Shown here one piece after another: positions 18,700-26,152 of a stretch of 56,053 nucleotides of DNA. The notes under the pieces are model-generated. The model saw nothing but the letters and a program-made list of their open reading frames with translations, was not told the DNA's origin and searched no databases. Source of the stretch: Streptomyces longispororuber (GTDB taxonomy: Bacteria; Actinomycetota; Actinomycetes; Streptomycetales; Streptomycetaceae). The stretch lies in assembly GCF_014656095.1 (NCBI RefSeq), contig NZ_BNBT01000045.1, positions 1 to 56,053 on the forward strand, read 5' to 3'. The translations under genes were made by a program, and so were the position numbers. Position 1 is the first letter of the stretch; each line of letters begins with the position of its first letter.

Positions 18700-18899
18700 G
18701 ACGTGACCTCCTTGGCGGGGTCGGTGCGCAGGACGACGAAGGCGTCGGTGCGCAGGTCGTAGTGGACGTGCACGGGCTGGTCGGTGCGGGCGCGTTCCTC
18801 CGTCGCGGCGTGCGCGGCCTTCAGCGAGGCGCGCACGTCTCCGGCGGAAAAGCGCCGAAGCGGAACGGGGTGGTGCCCGGTGCAGGTAGTGCAGGCCAT
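18696..18899 (-). CDS. Small CxxC-containing AICE protein
   Basis: 67 residues, beginning MACTTCTGHHPVPLRRF, with a possible CxxC/HH metal site at the N-terminus. The rest is a short alpha/beta segment ending FVVLRTDPAKEVTS. GGGAGGAG lies just upstream of the ATG. Function unknown. Confidence 0.7.
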   Translation of the reverse strand: MACTTCTGHHPVPLRRFSAGDVRASLKAAHAATEERARTDQPVHVHYDLRTDAFVVLRTDPAKEVTS

Positions 18900-18917
18900 G
18901 GCTCCTCCCTTGGCGGG

Positions 18918-19232
18918 TCACTTGGCCTTGGGACGGGTGAGTTTGAAGGTGATGCCGCCGATGCCGAGCGGCCCGGCGGCGCCGCCGATCGCGATGGCGG
19001 TGTGGGCGGCGGCATCGAGCAGCGCCAGGAACGCGGCGACGACACCGAGCAGACCGATGGCGGCGGCGCCGGCCACGGCGATCGGGAGCAGGTAGGCGCG
19101 TGCCGGCCGCCGGGGCGCCGGAGCGGTGGCAGTGCGGATGATGACGATGGGCTGGCCGGTGGCCTGCGCGCGCCGGTAGTCGTCGGCGGGGATGTGCGGG
19201 GCCATGCTGTCGGGCGGACCCGTGGCGTGCAT
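18918..19232 (-). CDS. Small membrane protein, Spd-like
   Basis: 104 residues. A basic N-terminal segment (APAPRRPARAY) precedes two hydrophobic helices (LLPIAVAGAAAIGLLGVVAAFLALL and TAIAIGGAAGPLGIGGITF). GGAAGGGAG lies 8 nt before the ATG. Small two-helix membrane proteins next to traB are typical of the Spd proteins that help plasmid spreading between mycelial compartments. Assignment to that group rests on topology and position. Confidence 0.65.
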   Translation of the reverse strand: MHATGPPDSMAPHIPADDYRRAQATGQPIVIIRTATAPAPRRPARAYLLPIAVAGAAAIGLLGVVAAFLALLDAAAHTAIAIGGAAGPLGIGGITFKLTRPKAK

Positions 19233-19307
19233 GCAAATGCTCCCTTCCGCGTCCCCGGACGGGCGCGGGCCCGCACCCCCGGGTGGGGCGTGCGGGCCCG
19301 CGGGCCG

Positions 19308-19429
19308 GTGTCAGGAACGGGTGTCAGGCGGTGTCAGCGGCCTGCTGTCAGGGCGCGTGACAGCGCGTGTGCCTAGGGGTTTGGGTGTCAGGCGGCCGTG
19401 ACGGTGTCAGGTGTCAGGCGGCCGTCAGG
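19308..19429. repeat. GTGTCAGG octamer cluster at the traB 3' end (candidate clt)
   Basis: Exact GTGTCAGG occurs at 19308, 19321, 19385, 19404 and 19411, and 7-of-8 matches occur at 19331 (GTGTCAGC), 19345 (CTGTCAGG) and 19422 (CCGTCAGG). The traB stop codon (19414-19416) lies inside the fifth exact copy. Streptomyces TraB proteins recognise 8-bp repeats (TRS) in a clt locus near their own gene, so this is a candidate transfer origin. Confidence 0.72.
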
Positions 19430-21507
19430 GCGACGGGCGAGCCGTCCTCGGGGCGGGGGATGATGCGCCAGCGGCCGGTCTTCCCGGTCTCCGCCAGGCG
19501 CCCGTCCAGGTAGGCCTCCTTCAGCCGCTCGGAGACCCACGCGCGGGAGAGCTGATGTGCCGCGCACCAGTCGTAGAAGTCCTTCGGGCCGACGACCATC
19601 TGCCCCGCGGCTTCGAACTCGTCGAGCGCCTGAGCGAAGAGGCGGCGCGCCTCGGCCGGGGTGGGCTTGCGGCCCGCCTCCTGCCCGAAGATCGGGGCAT
19701 CGTCGCCCTGTTGCGGCGCGGGCAGCTCCTGCTCGGGGTCAATCCCTTCGTCCTCCGGGTCGACCTCCAGCCCGCCCTCGTCGTCCGCGTCCGTCTCGGG
19801 CACGGCTGGTGCCGGCACGGGTGTGCCGGGCTCCGACGCGCCCGTGTCGGGGGCGGGGCGGCCGGCGTAGGCAGCCCCGGCCACGCTCTTGAGTGCCTGT
19901 GCGGTGATCGGGTCGGCGGCGGCGCCGTGGCGCTGCGCCCACAGGGCCAGCAGCTCCATGGTCTCCACGGCGCCCGGTGTGAAGCGCCAGGTGCGGCCCG
20001 GGGAGGCGTACCGGTCCTCGTCGATGCCGGGCGAGACGACGTAGCAGTAGCCGGGCTTGCGGTTGCGCCAGGCCCCGGGGTGGGCGCCTGCGGCCAGGAC
20101 CTCGTCGGGAAGGCTGAAGCCCTCGTCGTCGGGGTGGCAGCCCAGAGCGATCACCGAGGGCATGGAGGACCGCGTGGACGTGCTCATCTGGTCGTAGGAG
20201 GGGCGCTGAAGGGAGATGACCAGCGAGACCCCGGCCGAGCGGGCTTCCTGCGCGATGCCGGTGAACGCGTCGTCGCCCATGAACCGCAGGGTGTTCGCGG
20301 CCTCTTCGAACCAGGCGACCATGAACGGCATCCCCGGGCAGCCGCACGCCGTGCCGTCAGGGCGGCAGGAGTGCTTGGGGTCGCGCTGTTCGCGCGCGGC
20401 TTCGGGGACCCACTGGCGGTAGCGGTGCTGGCCGAGCCAGCGGGTGCGGGCCGGGACGGCGGCCTGGACGGCCGCGACCATGACCTCGGAGGGGGTGCCG
20501 CCCTCCACCGCCCAGTCGTAGCCGGGCAGCAGCGGCCGGAAGTCCTGGAACGACTTCGGGTCGGAGAACACCATGGTCACGTCACGGCGGGACAGGATCT
20601 CGGTCTGGAGGTTCAGGGCGGCGTCGCCCTTGCCCGACCCGGTTCCGCCCGCGATCAGCACATGCGTGGAGTTGCGCCCCTGCTTCTCGTCGCCCGGCAG
20701 CCACAGCAGCAGCGGCGAGCCGTCGTCGTAACGGCCGATGACCAGCGGGTCCGCGATCGAACCGCCGAGGTTCGAAGGCCCCTCCCACTCCACGGTCTCA
20801 GCCAGCATGTCCTCGGGCACGATGACCAGGTCCCCGCGCCGAGCCGAGTCCGGGTCGGGCTGGTAGCGCACCGCGGAGGCCGGCAGGTCCAGCGCGGAGG
20901 CGATGCGCGGCAGCGCCGAGGCCATGTCGTCGTTCGTCTGCGTGCCCGCATCCAGCTCAACGCGCGCCGTGGCACGGTTCGGCTCCGCCCGCGCCGCCCT
21001 GATCTGCGCACGGGCAAGGCCGATCTTCTCCATCAGCCCGCCGTCCGCGCTGGCCTGGCCGCCGTCGGAGGCGCGCATGAAGATCCGCACGTTCCACGAC
21101 AGCGCCAGTGCGGGGCCGCCCATCAGGTACAGGTCGTCGACCGGTCCGGCCGCCGGGCCCGCCAGGCAGGCCGCCGTCAGCCACGCCGAGCCGAACGCCG
21201 TGGTGATCGCGGAGTGCAGACGGCGCTGCTTGCTCGCGCTCTTGCCGATCACGTACGCGCCGCCGGTCACCGCCACCGAGGTCAGCGTCAGGCCGACGGC
21301 GGCGCCCGGGGAGCCCTCCCAGCGCATGTTGCCCAGCCACCCGGCCGCGCCGACCCCGGCCGCACCGAGCCACGGCGGCAGATGCGGCTTGGCGCGGTTG
21401 AGGAGGTAGTTGCCCACCCCGCTCGCGCCCGAGCCGCCCTCACGGGTGTTCACCATCTGCGCGAGCTGCTGCATGTTCGCGTCCGTCGTCATCGCCCGGC
21501 GCCTCAC
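19414..21507 (-). CDS. traB: TraB/FtsK-type DNA translocase for conjugation
   Basis: 697 residues. Two or three hydrophobic segments lie at about residues 45-135, then an FtsK/SpoIIIE motor with Walker A AGGTGSGKGDA (287-294) and Walker B FMVAWFEEA, plus the RPSYDQMSTSTRSS segment typical of this family. The final ~65 residues (FYDWCAAHQLSRAWVSERLKEAYLDG) form a winged helix like the TRS-binding domain of TraB. It pumps double-stranded DNA into the recipient. The GTG at 21507 overlaps the upstream stop; an ATG at 21492 is the alternative start. Confidence 0.92.
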   Translation of the reverse strand: MRRRAMTTDANMQQLAQMVNTREGGSGASGVGNYLLNRAKPHLPPWLGAAGVGAAGWLGNMRWEGSPGAAVGLTLTSVAVTGGAYVIGKSASKQRRLHSAITTAFGSAWLTAACLAGPAAGPVDDLYLMGGPALALSWNVRIFMRASDGGQASADGGLMEKIGLARAQIRAARAEPNRATARVELDAGTQTNDDMASALPRIASALDLPASAVRYQPDPDSARRGDLVIVPEDMLAETVEWEGPSNLGGSIADPLVIGRYDDGSPLLLWLPGDEKQGRNSTHVLIAGGTGSGKGDAALNLQTEILSRRDVTMVFSDPKSFQDFRPLLPGYDWAVEGGTPSEVMVAAVQAAVPARTRWLGQHRYRQWVPEAAREQRDPKHSCRPDGTACGCPGMPFMVAWFEEAANTLRFMGDDAFTGIAQEARSAGVSLVISLQRPSYDQMSTSTRSSMPSVIALGCHPDDEGFSLPDEVLAAGAHPGAWRNRKPGYCYVVSPGIDEDRYASPGRTWRFTPGAVETMELLALWAQRHGAAADPITAQALKSVAGAAYAGRPAPDTGASEPGTPVPAPAVPETDADDEGGLEVDPEDEGIDPEQELPAPQQGDDAPIFGQEAGRKPTPAEARRLFAQALDEFEAAGQMVVGPKDFYDWCAAHQLSRAWVSERLKEAYLDGRLAETGKTGRWRIIPRPEDGSPVALTAA

Positions 21508-22025
21508 TGCTCGGCCCAGTTCATCGACGGCGCCTTCGGCTTGCGCGCCCGGTGCCGGACCCGGTTGATCTCCTCCTGGTACTCCTGCTGGAACGCGGAG
21601 TAGCAGGCGGCGGCGTTCTTGGCAGCGCTGCGCAGCGCGTCGGCGGACTTGCGCATCTTGCGCGAGACCTTCGCCGCCCGGATACGCGAGCCCAGCACGC
21701 GACCTTCGGGGTCCGGCACGGTCGCGAGCACGCTCTGCATGATCTCGGCAGCCATCGCCACCTCGATGGAGAGCATCACCCCGGCCGCGCGCAGGGTGTT
21801 GCAGTAGTTGCGGACCTGCGCGGGCGAGCCGAAGTCCGGCGGCGGCAGCAGCGACTGCACGCTCTTGTCCACGGCCTTACGGGTGCTGCGGTCCACGTTG
21901 ATGCTGATGGAGGGCATGAAGCTGCCGCCCATCGCCCCGACGAAGCCGCCCGCGGCGGCCCCGGCGTTGGCGAACTTGTTGCCCTTGTCGTTGGTAGCCG
22001 TGCCGTTACGGCTGGGGGTAGCCAT
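21504..22025 (-). CDS. Conserved plasmid-transfer-associated protein
   Basis: 173 residues from the ATG at 22025, with AAGGAG 8 nt upstream. The N-terminus is Gly/Ala-rich with a weakly hydrophobic stretch (NAGAAAGGFVGAMGGSFMP); the rest is helical and basic (SRIRAAKVSRKMRKSADALRSAAKNAA). Proteins of this kind immediately precede traB in many AICEs and are annotated as transfer proteins without known activity. Coupled to traB by a GTGA overlap. Confidence 0.75.
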   Translation of the reverse strand: MATPSRNGTATNDKGNKFANAGAAAGGFVGAMGGSFMPSISINVDRSTRKAVDKSVQSLLPPPDFGSPAQVRNYCNTLRAAGVMLSIEVAMAAEIMQSVLATVPDPEGRVLGSRIRAAKVSRKMRKSADALRSAAKNAAACYSAFQQEYQEEINRVRHRARKPKAPSMNWAEQ

Positions 22026-22543
22026 CAGACCTTCTCCTTCGAAGTCGTACGGCGAAGGGCAGCGCGCAGGCCGTAGGCGGCCAGCAGGCCGAGGAACCAC
22101 AGGACTTCAAGCGGCCCGGCCAGCGGACCGAGCAGCACCGCGAGCGCGCCCCACAGGCCCATGAGCGCGACGAGGGAGGCGGCAGCCCACTGCCAGGCCC
22201 GCACCCCGCTCGTGAAGCGGCGGGCGAGCGGCGGGGCCAGAAGCGCGAGCACCGGCAGCAGGCCCACGACCAGGAGCAGGTAGCCCGCCCACGGCGCGGT
22301 CACGTGTAGAACCGCGGCCACCAGCAGGCACAGCACGGCGAGCCCGGTCGGCAAGAGCGCCAGTCGGTGATGCCATAACAGGCGCCCCACCGTGCGCAGG
22401 GCCTGGCTGGTCAGGGTGGGGCGTTCGGGAACTACCAGCACGAACGACTGCTGGCGGCGGCCCCGCTGGCGCGGGATGCGCACGGTGGTGGCCCCGGCGG
22501 GCACCTTCACGGTGCGGGCCTGGGGGCGGGAACGGCTGGACAC
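22025..22543 (-). CDS. Integral membrane protein, Spd/transfer-associated
   Basis: 172 residues from the GTG at 22543 (AGGAG 7 nt upstream). A basic N-terminal ~40 residues is followed by about four membrane helices (LLPTGLAVLCLLVAAVLHVTA, GYLLLVVGLLPVLALLAPPL, WAAASLVALMGLWGALAVLLG, LEVLWFLGLLAAYGL). Its stop overlaps the next start by one base. Position within the tra operon suggests a role in spreading or pore formation; this is inference. Confidence 0.75.
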   Translation of the reverse strand: MSSRSRPQARTVKVPAGATTVRIPRQRGRRQQSFVLVVPERPTLTSQALRTVGRLLWHHRLALLPTGLAVLCLLVAAVLHVTAPWAGYLLLVVGLLPVLALLAPPLARRFTSGVRAWQWAAASLVALMGLWGALAVLLGPLAGPLEVLWFLGLLAAYGLRAALRRTTSKEKV

Positions 22544-22560
22544 AGCAAAACTCCTGATGG

Positions 22561-22686
22561 TCAGAGGGTGTGGGAGGGGTGAGCGGCGGAAATCTCCTGC
22601 CAGCGGCGGTTCTCCGCGGCGTCCACGCCGCGGACCGTGACCGCGAAGGAGCACCCCGCGGCAGTGCAGCGGTGCGTGGTGATCAC
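22561..22686 (-). CDS. Small Cys-containing protein
   Basis: 41 residues: GTG at 22686 (preceded by AGGAG at 7-nt spacing) through ITTHRCTAAGCSFAV, then TVRGVDAAENRRWQEI, to a TGA at 22561. CTAAGC could hold a metal. It fits neatly in an otherwise empty 171-bp gap of the tra operon and has the codon bias of its neighbours. I infer a small element transfer protein. Confidence 0.6.
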   Translation of the reverse strand: MITTHRCTAAGCSFAVTVRGVDAAENRRWQEISAAHPSHTL

Positions 22687-22714
22687 GACGACACTCCTGA
22701 TGACGCTGAGGGAT

Positions 22715-23098
22715 TCAGGCGGCGCGCTGTTCGGTGGCGGTGATACAGGCGCCGCAGATGCCGTAGGAGCGCGGGATGCAGTAGCCGACGTCCTGCCGGC
22801 AGCGCGGGCAGGTGCGGCGGGCGAGCATGGCCAGCGCGAGCGCTCCCCACTTGCGGGAGGTCATCGGCCGGACCGGCTTGGCCAGGTCGATGCGGTACAG
22901 GTAGGCCACCTGGTGCCCGCCCGCGCGGCGGTTGGCGCGCATGACCTGCGCGGCGATCGGCTGGCCGCCCGGGCGCAGGCCGCGGGCGCGCAACTGGCGC
23001 CGCGTGGCAAGGCCAGGCGGGGCCAGCCGGTAGGGGTAGGCCGGTATCCCGTAACGGGCACCGGTCGGGTCGAAGCAGTCGGCGTAGGCGTGCGACAT
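22715..23098 (-). CDS. RRQ-motif zinc-binding protein
   Basis: 127 residues from the ATG at 23098, with AGGAGG 6 nt upstream. It matches the actinomycete family that has a RRQ(L/R) core: TRRQLRARGLRPGGQPIAAQ, HQVAYLYRIDLAKPVRPMTSRK, then a four-Cys zinc knuckle (RTCPRCRQDVGYCIPRSYGICGAC). The family is common on AICEs, with no known biochemical role. It may be a small DNA- or RNA-binding protein. Confidence 0.82.
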   Translation of the reverse strand: MSHAYADCFDPTGARYGIPAYPYRLAPPGLATRRQLRARGLRPGGQPIAAQVMRANRRAGGHQVAYLYRIDLAKPVRPMTSRKWGALALAMLARRTCPRCRQDVGYCIPRSYGICGACITATEQRAA

Positions 23099-23108
23099 CG
23101 CGGGCCTC

Positions 23109-24131
23109 CTAGCGGCTGGCGATGGCCAGGTCGGCACGGGCGCCGGGGTGCGGCTGGCGCTGCTCGGCATAGCGCGCCGAGACCCAACCCACCGACCAGC
23201 CGCACAACTCCGCCGCGGCCCGCACCGCCAGCCCCGCGGCGAACGCGGCGCTCACGATCTGACGAGCCTCGGGCTCGGGCAGCTTGCCCTGCGCGGGGCC
23301 TCGCTCCAGCAGCGCGGTGCGTTCACGCTCCGCTCGCTCACGCCGCTCACGCTGTTCACGCGCGGCGGCTTCCTGCGCCGCGCGGCGCTCCCGCGCGGCG
23401 CGCTCCGCGGCCTCATGGGCGAGGCGTTCACGTTCCCGCTCACGCTGTTCACGCTCGCGTTCACGGCGTTCACGCATCTCCCGCTCGGCCGCCGCCGCAC
23501 GGTCGCGCTCCTCACGCTCCTCGCGCAGCCGGCGCTCCTCGCGGGCCGCGGCCTCGCGAGCGAGCTGGGCTTCGTGCTCACGCTGTTCACGCGCCAACCG
23601 GGCGGCGTACTCGCGCTCCTCCCGCGCCTCGGCACGAGCCTGCGCCGCGCGTTCGCGGGCCGCGCGTTCGGCGCGCTCGCGCTCCGTCCGCTGCTCGGCC
23701 TCCATGGCCGCCTGCGCGGCAGCCAGAGCACGCCGGTAGGCCAGGCTCGTCTCCGCGGTGACGATCAACAGCAGGGGCGCCACCGCGTGGACCGCGACAC
23801 CGACCAGGTCTTTCGCCAGCGCGGCATCCGCGGTGTTCAGGGCCAGCGTCATCAGGCCGGTCATCCACCGCAGCGTGACCGGCCAGCCTCCGCCACGCCC
23901 ACCCATACGGGCCAGCACGTCGTCCAGCTTGACCACGATCACCACCGCGGCATCCACCACCAGCGGCAGGATCGGCGCCGTCCACTGCCACCGCGCGGGA
24001 GTGTGGGCGGCCATCAGCGGCGTCACCGTGAGGATCGAGTAGAGCATCGCCCCACCCACGATCAACCAGGTGCCGACCGACAGCGCACGCTCCGCTGAAC
24101 GCGTCGGTGAACAGGCCTGAACGCCGTTCAC
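23109..24131 (-). CDS. DUF2637 membrane protein with extreme charged coiled coil
   Basis: 340 residues. The N-terminal ~125 residues carry four hydrophobic helices as in DUF2637 (LSVGTWLIVGGAMLYSI, WTAPILPLVVDAAVVIVVKL and so on). Residues ~140-275 are an almost pure Arg/Glu/Ala coiled coil. The last ~55 residues look like a helix-turn-helix (IVSAAFAAGLAVRAAAELCGWSVGWVSARY). DUF2637 proteins are typical of AICEs and act like Spd proteins or DNA tethers. The GTG at 24131 overlaps the upstream stop. The membrane-coil-HTH layout suggests a membrane anchor for element DNA. Confidence 0.85.
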   Translation of the reverse strand: MNGVQACSPTRSAERALSVGTWLIVGGAMLYSILTVTPLMAAHTPARWQWTAPILPLVVDAAVVIVVKLDDVLARMGGRGGGWPVTLRWMTGLMTLALNTADAALAKDLVGVAVHAVAPLLLIVTAETSLAYRRALAAAQAAMEAEQRTERERAERAARERAAQARAEAREEREYAARLAREQREHEAQLAREAAAREERRLREEREERDRAAAAEREMRERREREREQRERERERLAHEAAERAARERRAAQEAAAREQRERRERAERERTALLERGPAQGKLPEPEARQIVSAAFAAGLAVRAAAELCGWSVGWVSARYAEQRQPHPGARADLAIASR

Positions 24132-24646
24132 GCCGCACCTCCCACCGCCGCCGCAGACGGTGCGCAGGCCCGGCGAAAGCCGTTGGCCCGGGCGTCGAAG
24201 ATGAACGCCTCACACCGCCACCGAACCTCACGCGCGGGACGTTCACCGCCAACCACCCACCGCTCCGGCGCAACGCCATGAGCAGCGGTATCAGCGTGGG
24301 CGTCCTCCCGAGAGACGTAGACGGAGTGAGGCTCGCCGTAGTGCATCAGCACCGTCAGCGCCCGCCCCTCCAACGCCCCGCCTTCCAGCTCCGCACGCAA
24401 GCGCCGGATCGCGATGTCCTTCAGCAGCAGCTCTTGCTGCGCCGCGGCCAGCTCCTGCAGAGCACCGGAAAGGATCTCGCCCGCCTCTGCGGCGGCCGCC
24501 TCGGCCCGCTCCGCGCGGCCGGCAGCGGCGTACAGCTCCCGAAAGTGCCGGGCACTGGCCGCGTTCACCGCACCGCTGACCTCGCGAGCGGTGCGCACCT
24601 GTCCGAGCAGTCGCTCCAGGCGGCCCTTGGTGAGGATGCGGATCAT
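24128..24646 (-). CDS. Coiled-coil AICE protein
   Basis: 172 residues. Residues 1-90 are Ala/Glu/Arg-rich and helical (LLGQVRTAREVSGAVNAASARHFRELYAAAGRAERAEAA). The C-terminal half is a small globular part (ALTVLMHYGEPHSVYVSREDA). Function unknown. ATG at 24646 overlaps the upstream stop; it is coupled to the DUF2637 gene. Confidence 0.7.
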   Translation of the reverse strand: MIRILTKGRLERLLGQVRTAREVSGAVNAASARHFRELYAAAGRAERAEAAAAEAGEILSGALQELAAAQQELLLKDIAIRRLRAELEGGALEGRALTVLMHYGEPHSVYVSREDAHADTAAHGVAPERWVVGGERPAREVRWRCEAFIFDARANGFRRACAPSAAAVGGAA

Positions 24647-24936
24647 GCCGCCACCGCCCCATACCCCGAGCAGCCGCGCACCGCCCGGCGCGGCCGACGG
24701 CCGGTGCGGGCGCCCTTCAGCGGGCTGGGACGCAGCAGCAGCTCCGCGTACGCCGCCGCCTGCGGGTCCACCTCACGCAGCTCCGCCAGCACCTCCCGCG
24801 CCACATCCAGGCGCGCCCTGCGCTCCTGCACGGACTCGCTCACCGGGCCGGTGAACAGCTCCGGGTCGATACCGAAGGCCAACTCCGCGAACTCCACCGC
24901 CGTAACGGCTTCATGACCAGCAACGATGCACCTCAT
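24643..24936 (-). CDS. Small AICE protein
   Basis: 97 residues (MRCIVAGHEAVTAVEFAELAF...), helical with a basic tail (LKGARTGRRPRRAVRG). AAGGAG lies 11 nt upstream of the ATG. It is the first gene of the coupled block after the hairpin at 24973-25002. No family recognised. Confidence 0.65.
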   Translation of the reverse strand: MRCIVAGHEAVTAVEFAELAFGIDPELFTGPVSESVQERRARLDVAREVLAELREVDPQAAAYAELLLRPSPLKGARTGRRPRRAVRGCSGYGAVAA

Positions 24937-24972
24937 GGGTCGTGGTCTCCTTGATGGGTGGAACGGCCCAAG

Positions 24973-25002
24973 GCGCCCCCGGAGTAGCCCCTCCGGGGGC
25001 GC
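24973..25002. terminator. 12-bp GC hairpin within the tra operon
   Basis: A perfect inverted repeat, arms 24973-24984 and 24991-25002 with a 6-nt loop (TAGCCC), lies between the small gene at 25131 and the main tra block. No T run. It would act as a strong terminator or attenuator for leftward transcription unless read through, which makes the rrn-leader-like sequence upstream (25836-25886) relevant. Confidence 0.7.
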
Positions 25003-25130
25003 ACGCCGTTGGGAAAGAAGCGCCGCTCAAGCGCGGCGCGCGGCCCATGCGCAGGCCGCAGCGCCCCGGCCAGGAGTCGAACCCGGCCTTCGACCATCAG
25101 GGCTGTCGTACGACAAGGCAGAGCGGCGAG

Positions 25131-25340
25131 TCATGCCTTGCCCGTGCTGCCGCGCAACACGCCGCCGATGACCGCGACCGTGGCCGCAAGCACCATCAGC
25201 GCGCCACCGCACCCGCTGTTCTCCCGAGCGTGCATCGCGGCATGCTGCTCGCACGGCTCGCAGCGCTTCCACGCGTCACCAAGACCGTGCATTTTGGAGT
25301 GCTCCAAGCACTGCAGGCACTCACCAGAGGATGTGGACAT
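25131..25340 (-). CDS. Small Cys-rich membrane-anchored protein
   Basis: 69 residues from the ATG at 25340 (GAGGAG 6 nt upstream). SGECLQCLEHSKMHG and RCEPCEQHAAMHARENSGCGG give paired CxxC motifs with nearby His, followed by one membrane helix (GALMVLAATVAVIGGVL). Probably a zinc-binding membrane protein. First gene of the leftward AICE transcript, with a ~500-nt untranslated leader. Confidence 0.7.
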   Translation of the reverse strand: MSTSSGECLQCLEHSKMHGLGDAWKRCEPCEQHAAMHARENSGCGGALMVLAATVAVIGGVLRGSTGKA

Positions 25341-25835
25341 ACCGGTCTCCTCACTCGTGGACACCGAGACAATCCCGGCTCCCCTCAACCCCGCCCGTAC
25401 GGCCACCGCACACAGCGCGGGCCGGTCGGGCGGAGGAGGCAACCGGCCGCAGCACACGGCTGCGGAACCAGCAACAGGCAGACCGGGGAACAAACTGGCG
25501 CCGACCGGCCGGTCCATCACGGCGGCGCCCGGGGATGTCGTCGACTCACACCGACCCCCTTGAAGACGAAGGAACACGGCTTCATCGGCACGCCGTTGGC
25601 ACGGCGCGCCGACCCCGAGCCGGGAAGATCGGGAGCGTCATCGTCACTGCTCTGACGCCAGCAGGGCGGCGCGCACCAGGTGGCACCCCAAGGGCTGTCC
25701 ACCAGTGATGGCGGCATGATCCTTCGGGGTGTTCTCCAGAGCCGGCACGCGGGGAAGGACGGTTCGCCTCCCACGAAGTGGCCGCCGACGGCCAGCACCC
25801 GGGCCGTAACGGGGACGGGGACTCTCACCCCGCCG

Positions 25836-25886
25836 CTTGGCACGCTGTTGAGTTCTCAAACAACCGGTGCTTCCTTCGGACCCGCT
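25836..25886 (-). promoter_or_regulatory. rRNA-operon leader-like (boxA/antitermination) sequence
   Basis: Read on the minus strand this contains GGTTGTTTGAGAACTCAACA followed by GCGTGCCAAG, which I recognise from the leaders or spacers of actinobacterial rRNA operons. It lies ~50 bp downstream of the putative operon promoter and ahead of ~13 kb of cotranscribed genes. A role in processive antitermination is inference. Confidence 0.6.
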
Positions 25887-25926
25887 TCACGGGCCCTCCG
25901 GGCACTGCCGAGTGGAGGCACTTCCA

Positions 25927-25975
25927 CTTCTGGTGCGCACCAGAAGGAAAGCATCTGGTGCGCACCAGAGTCAAG
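25927..25975 (-). promoter_or_regulatory. Twin palindromic operators at leftward promoter
   Basis: TCTGGTGCGCACCAGA occurs twice (25929-25944, extended to a 20-nt palindrome at 25927-25946, and 25954-25969), with centres 25 bp apart. On the minus strand a TTGACT hexamer (25975-25970) abuts the right copy, so the palindromes cover the expected -10 and start site. This is a typical repressor arrangement; the GntR-Nudix protein is the likely ligand. The rest of the 25341-26152 interval shows no convincing gene. Confidence 0.75.
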
Positions 25976-26152
25976 ACTGGTCGCGGATCGAGCGGCACCC
26001 GACCTCTGCGACGCGCTTCCAGAGAAGCCGATCAACCGGTCGTCCCAACAGCCAACAGCTCTTAACTTCCGTACTGTTAAACCCTGTTGACCTGCGGCGA
26101 CTTACGGCATGCTGAGCGAGTCAGCGCTGGACCGACCACCGGGTGGTGGCCC

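Noticed and set aside
25059..25135. tRNA-like stretch on the minus strand (GGTTCGACTCC T-arm with a CCGGGGC acceptor half)
   Set aside because: T arm and acceptor 3' half look right, but no 5' GCCCCGG, D arm or seven-base anticodon loop can be placed; possibly an att or tRNA scar, not a gene.
25517..25843. Minus-strand frame in the operon leader
   Set aside because: No ribosome site, low-complexity Pro/Arg content and overlap with the rrn-leader-like motif; treated as untranslated leader.
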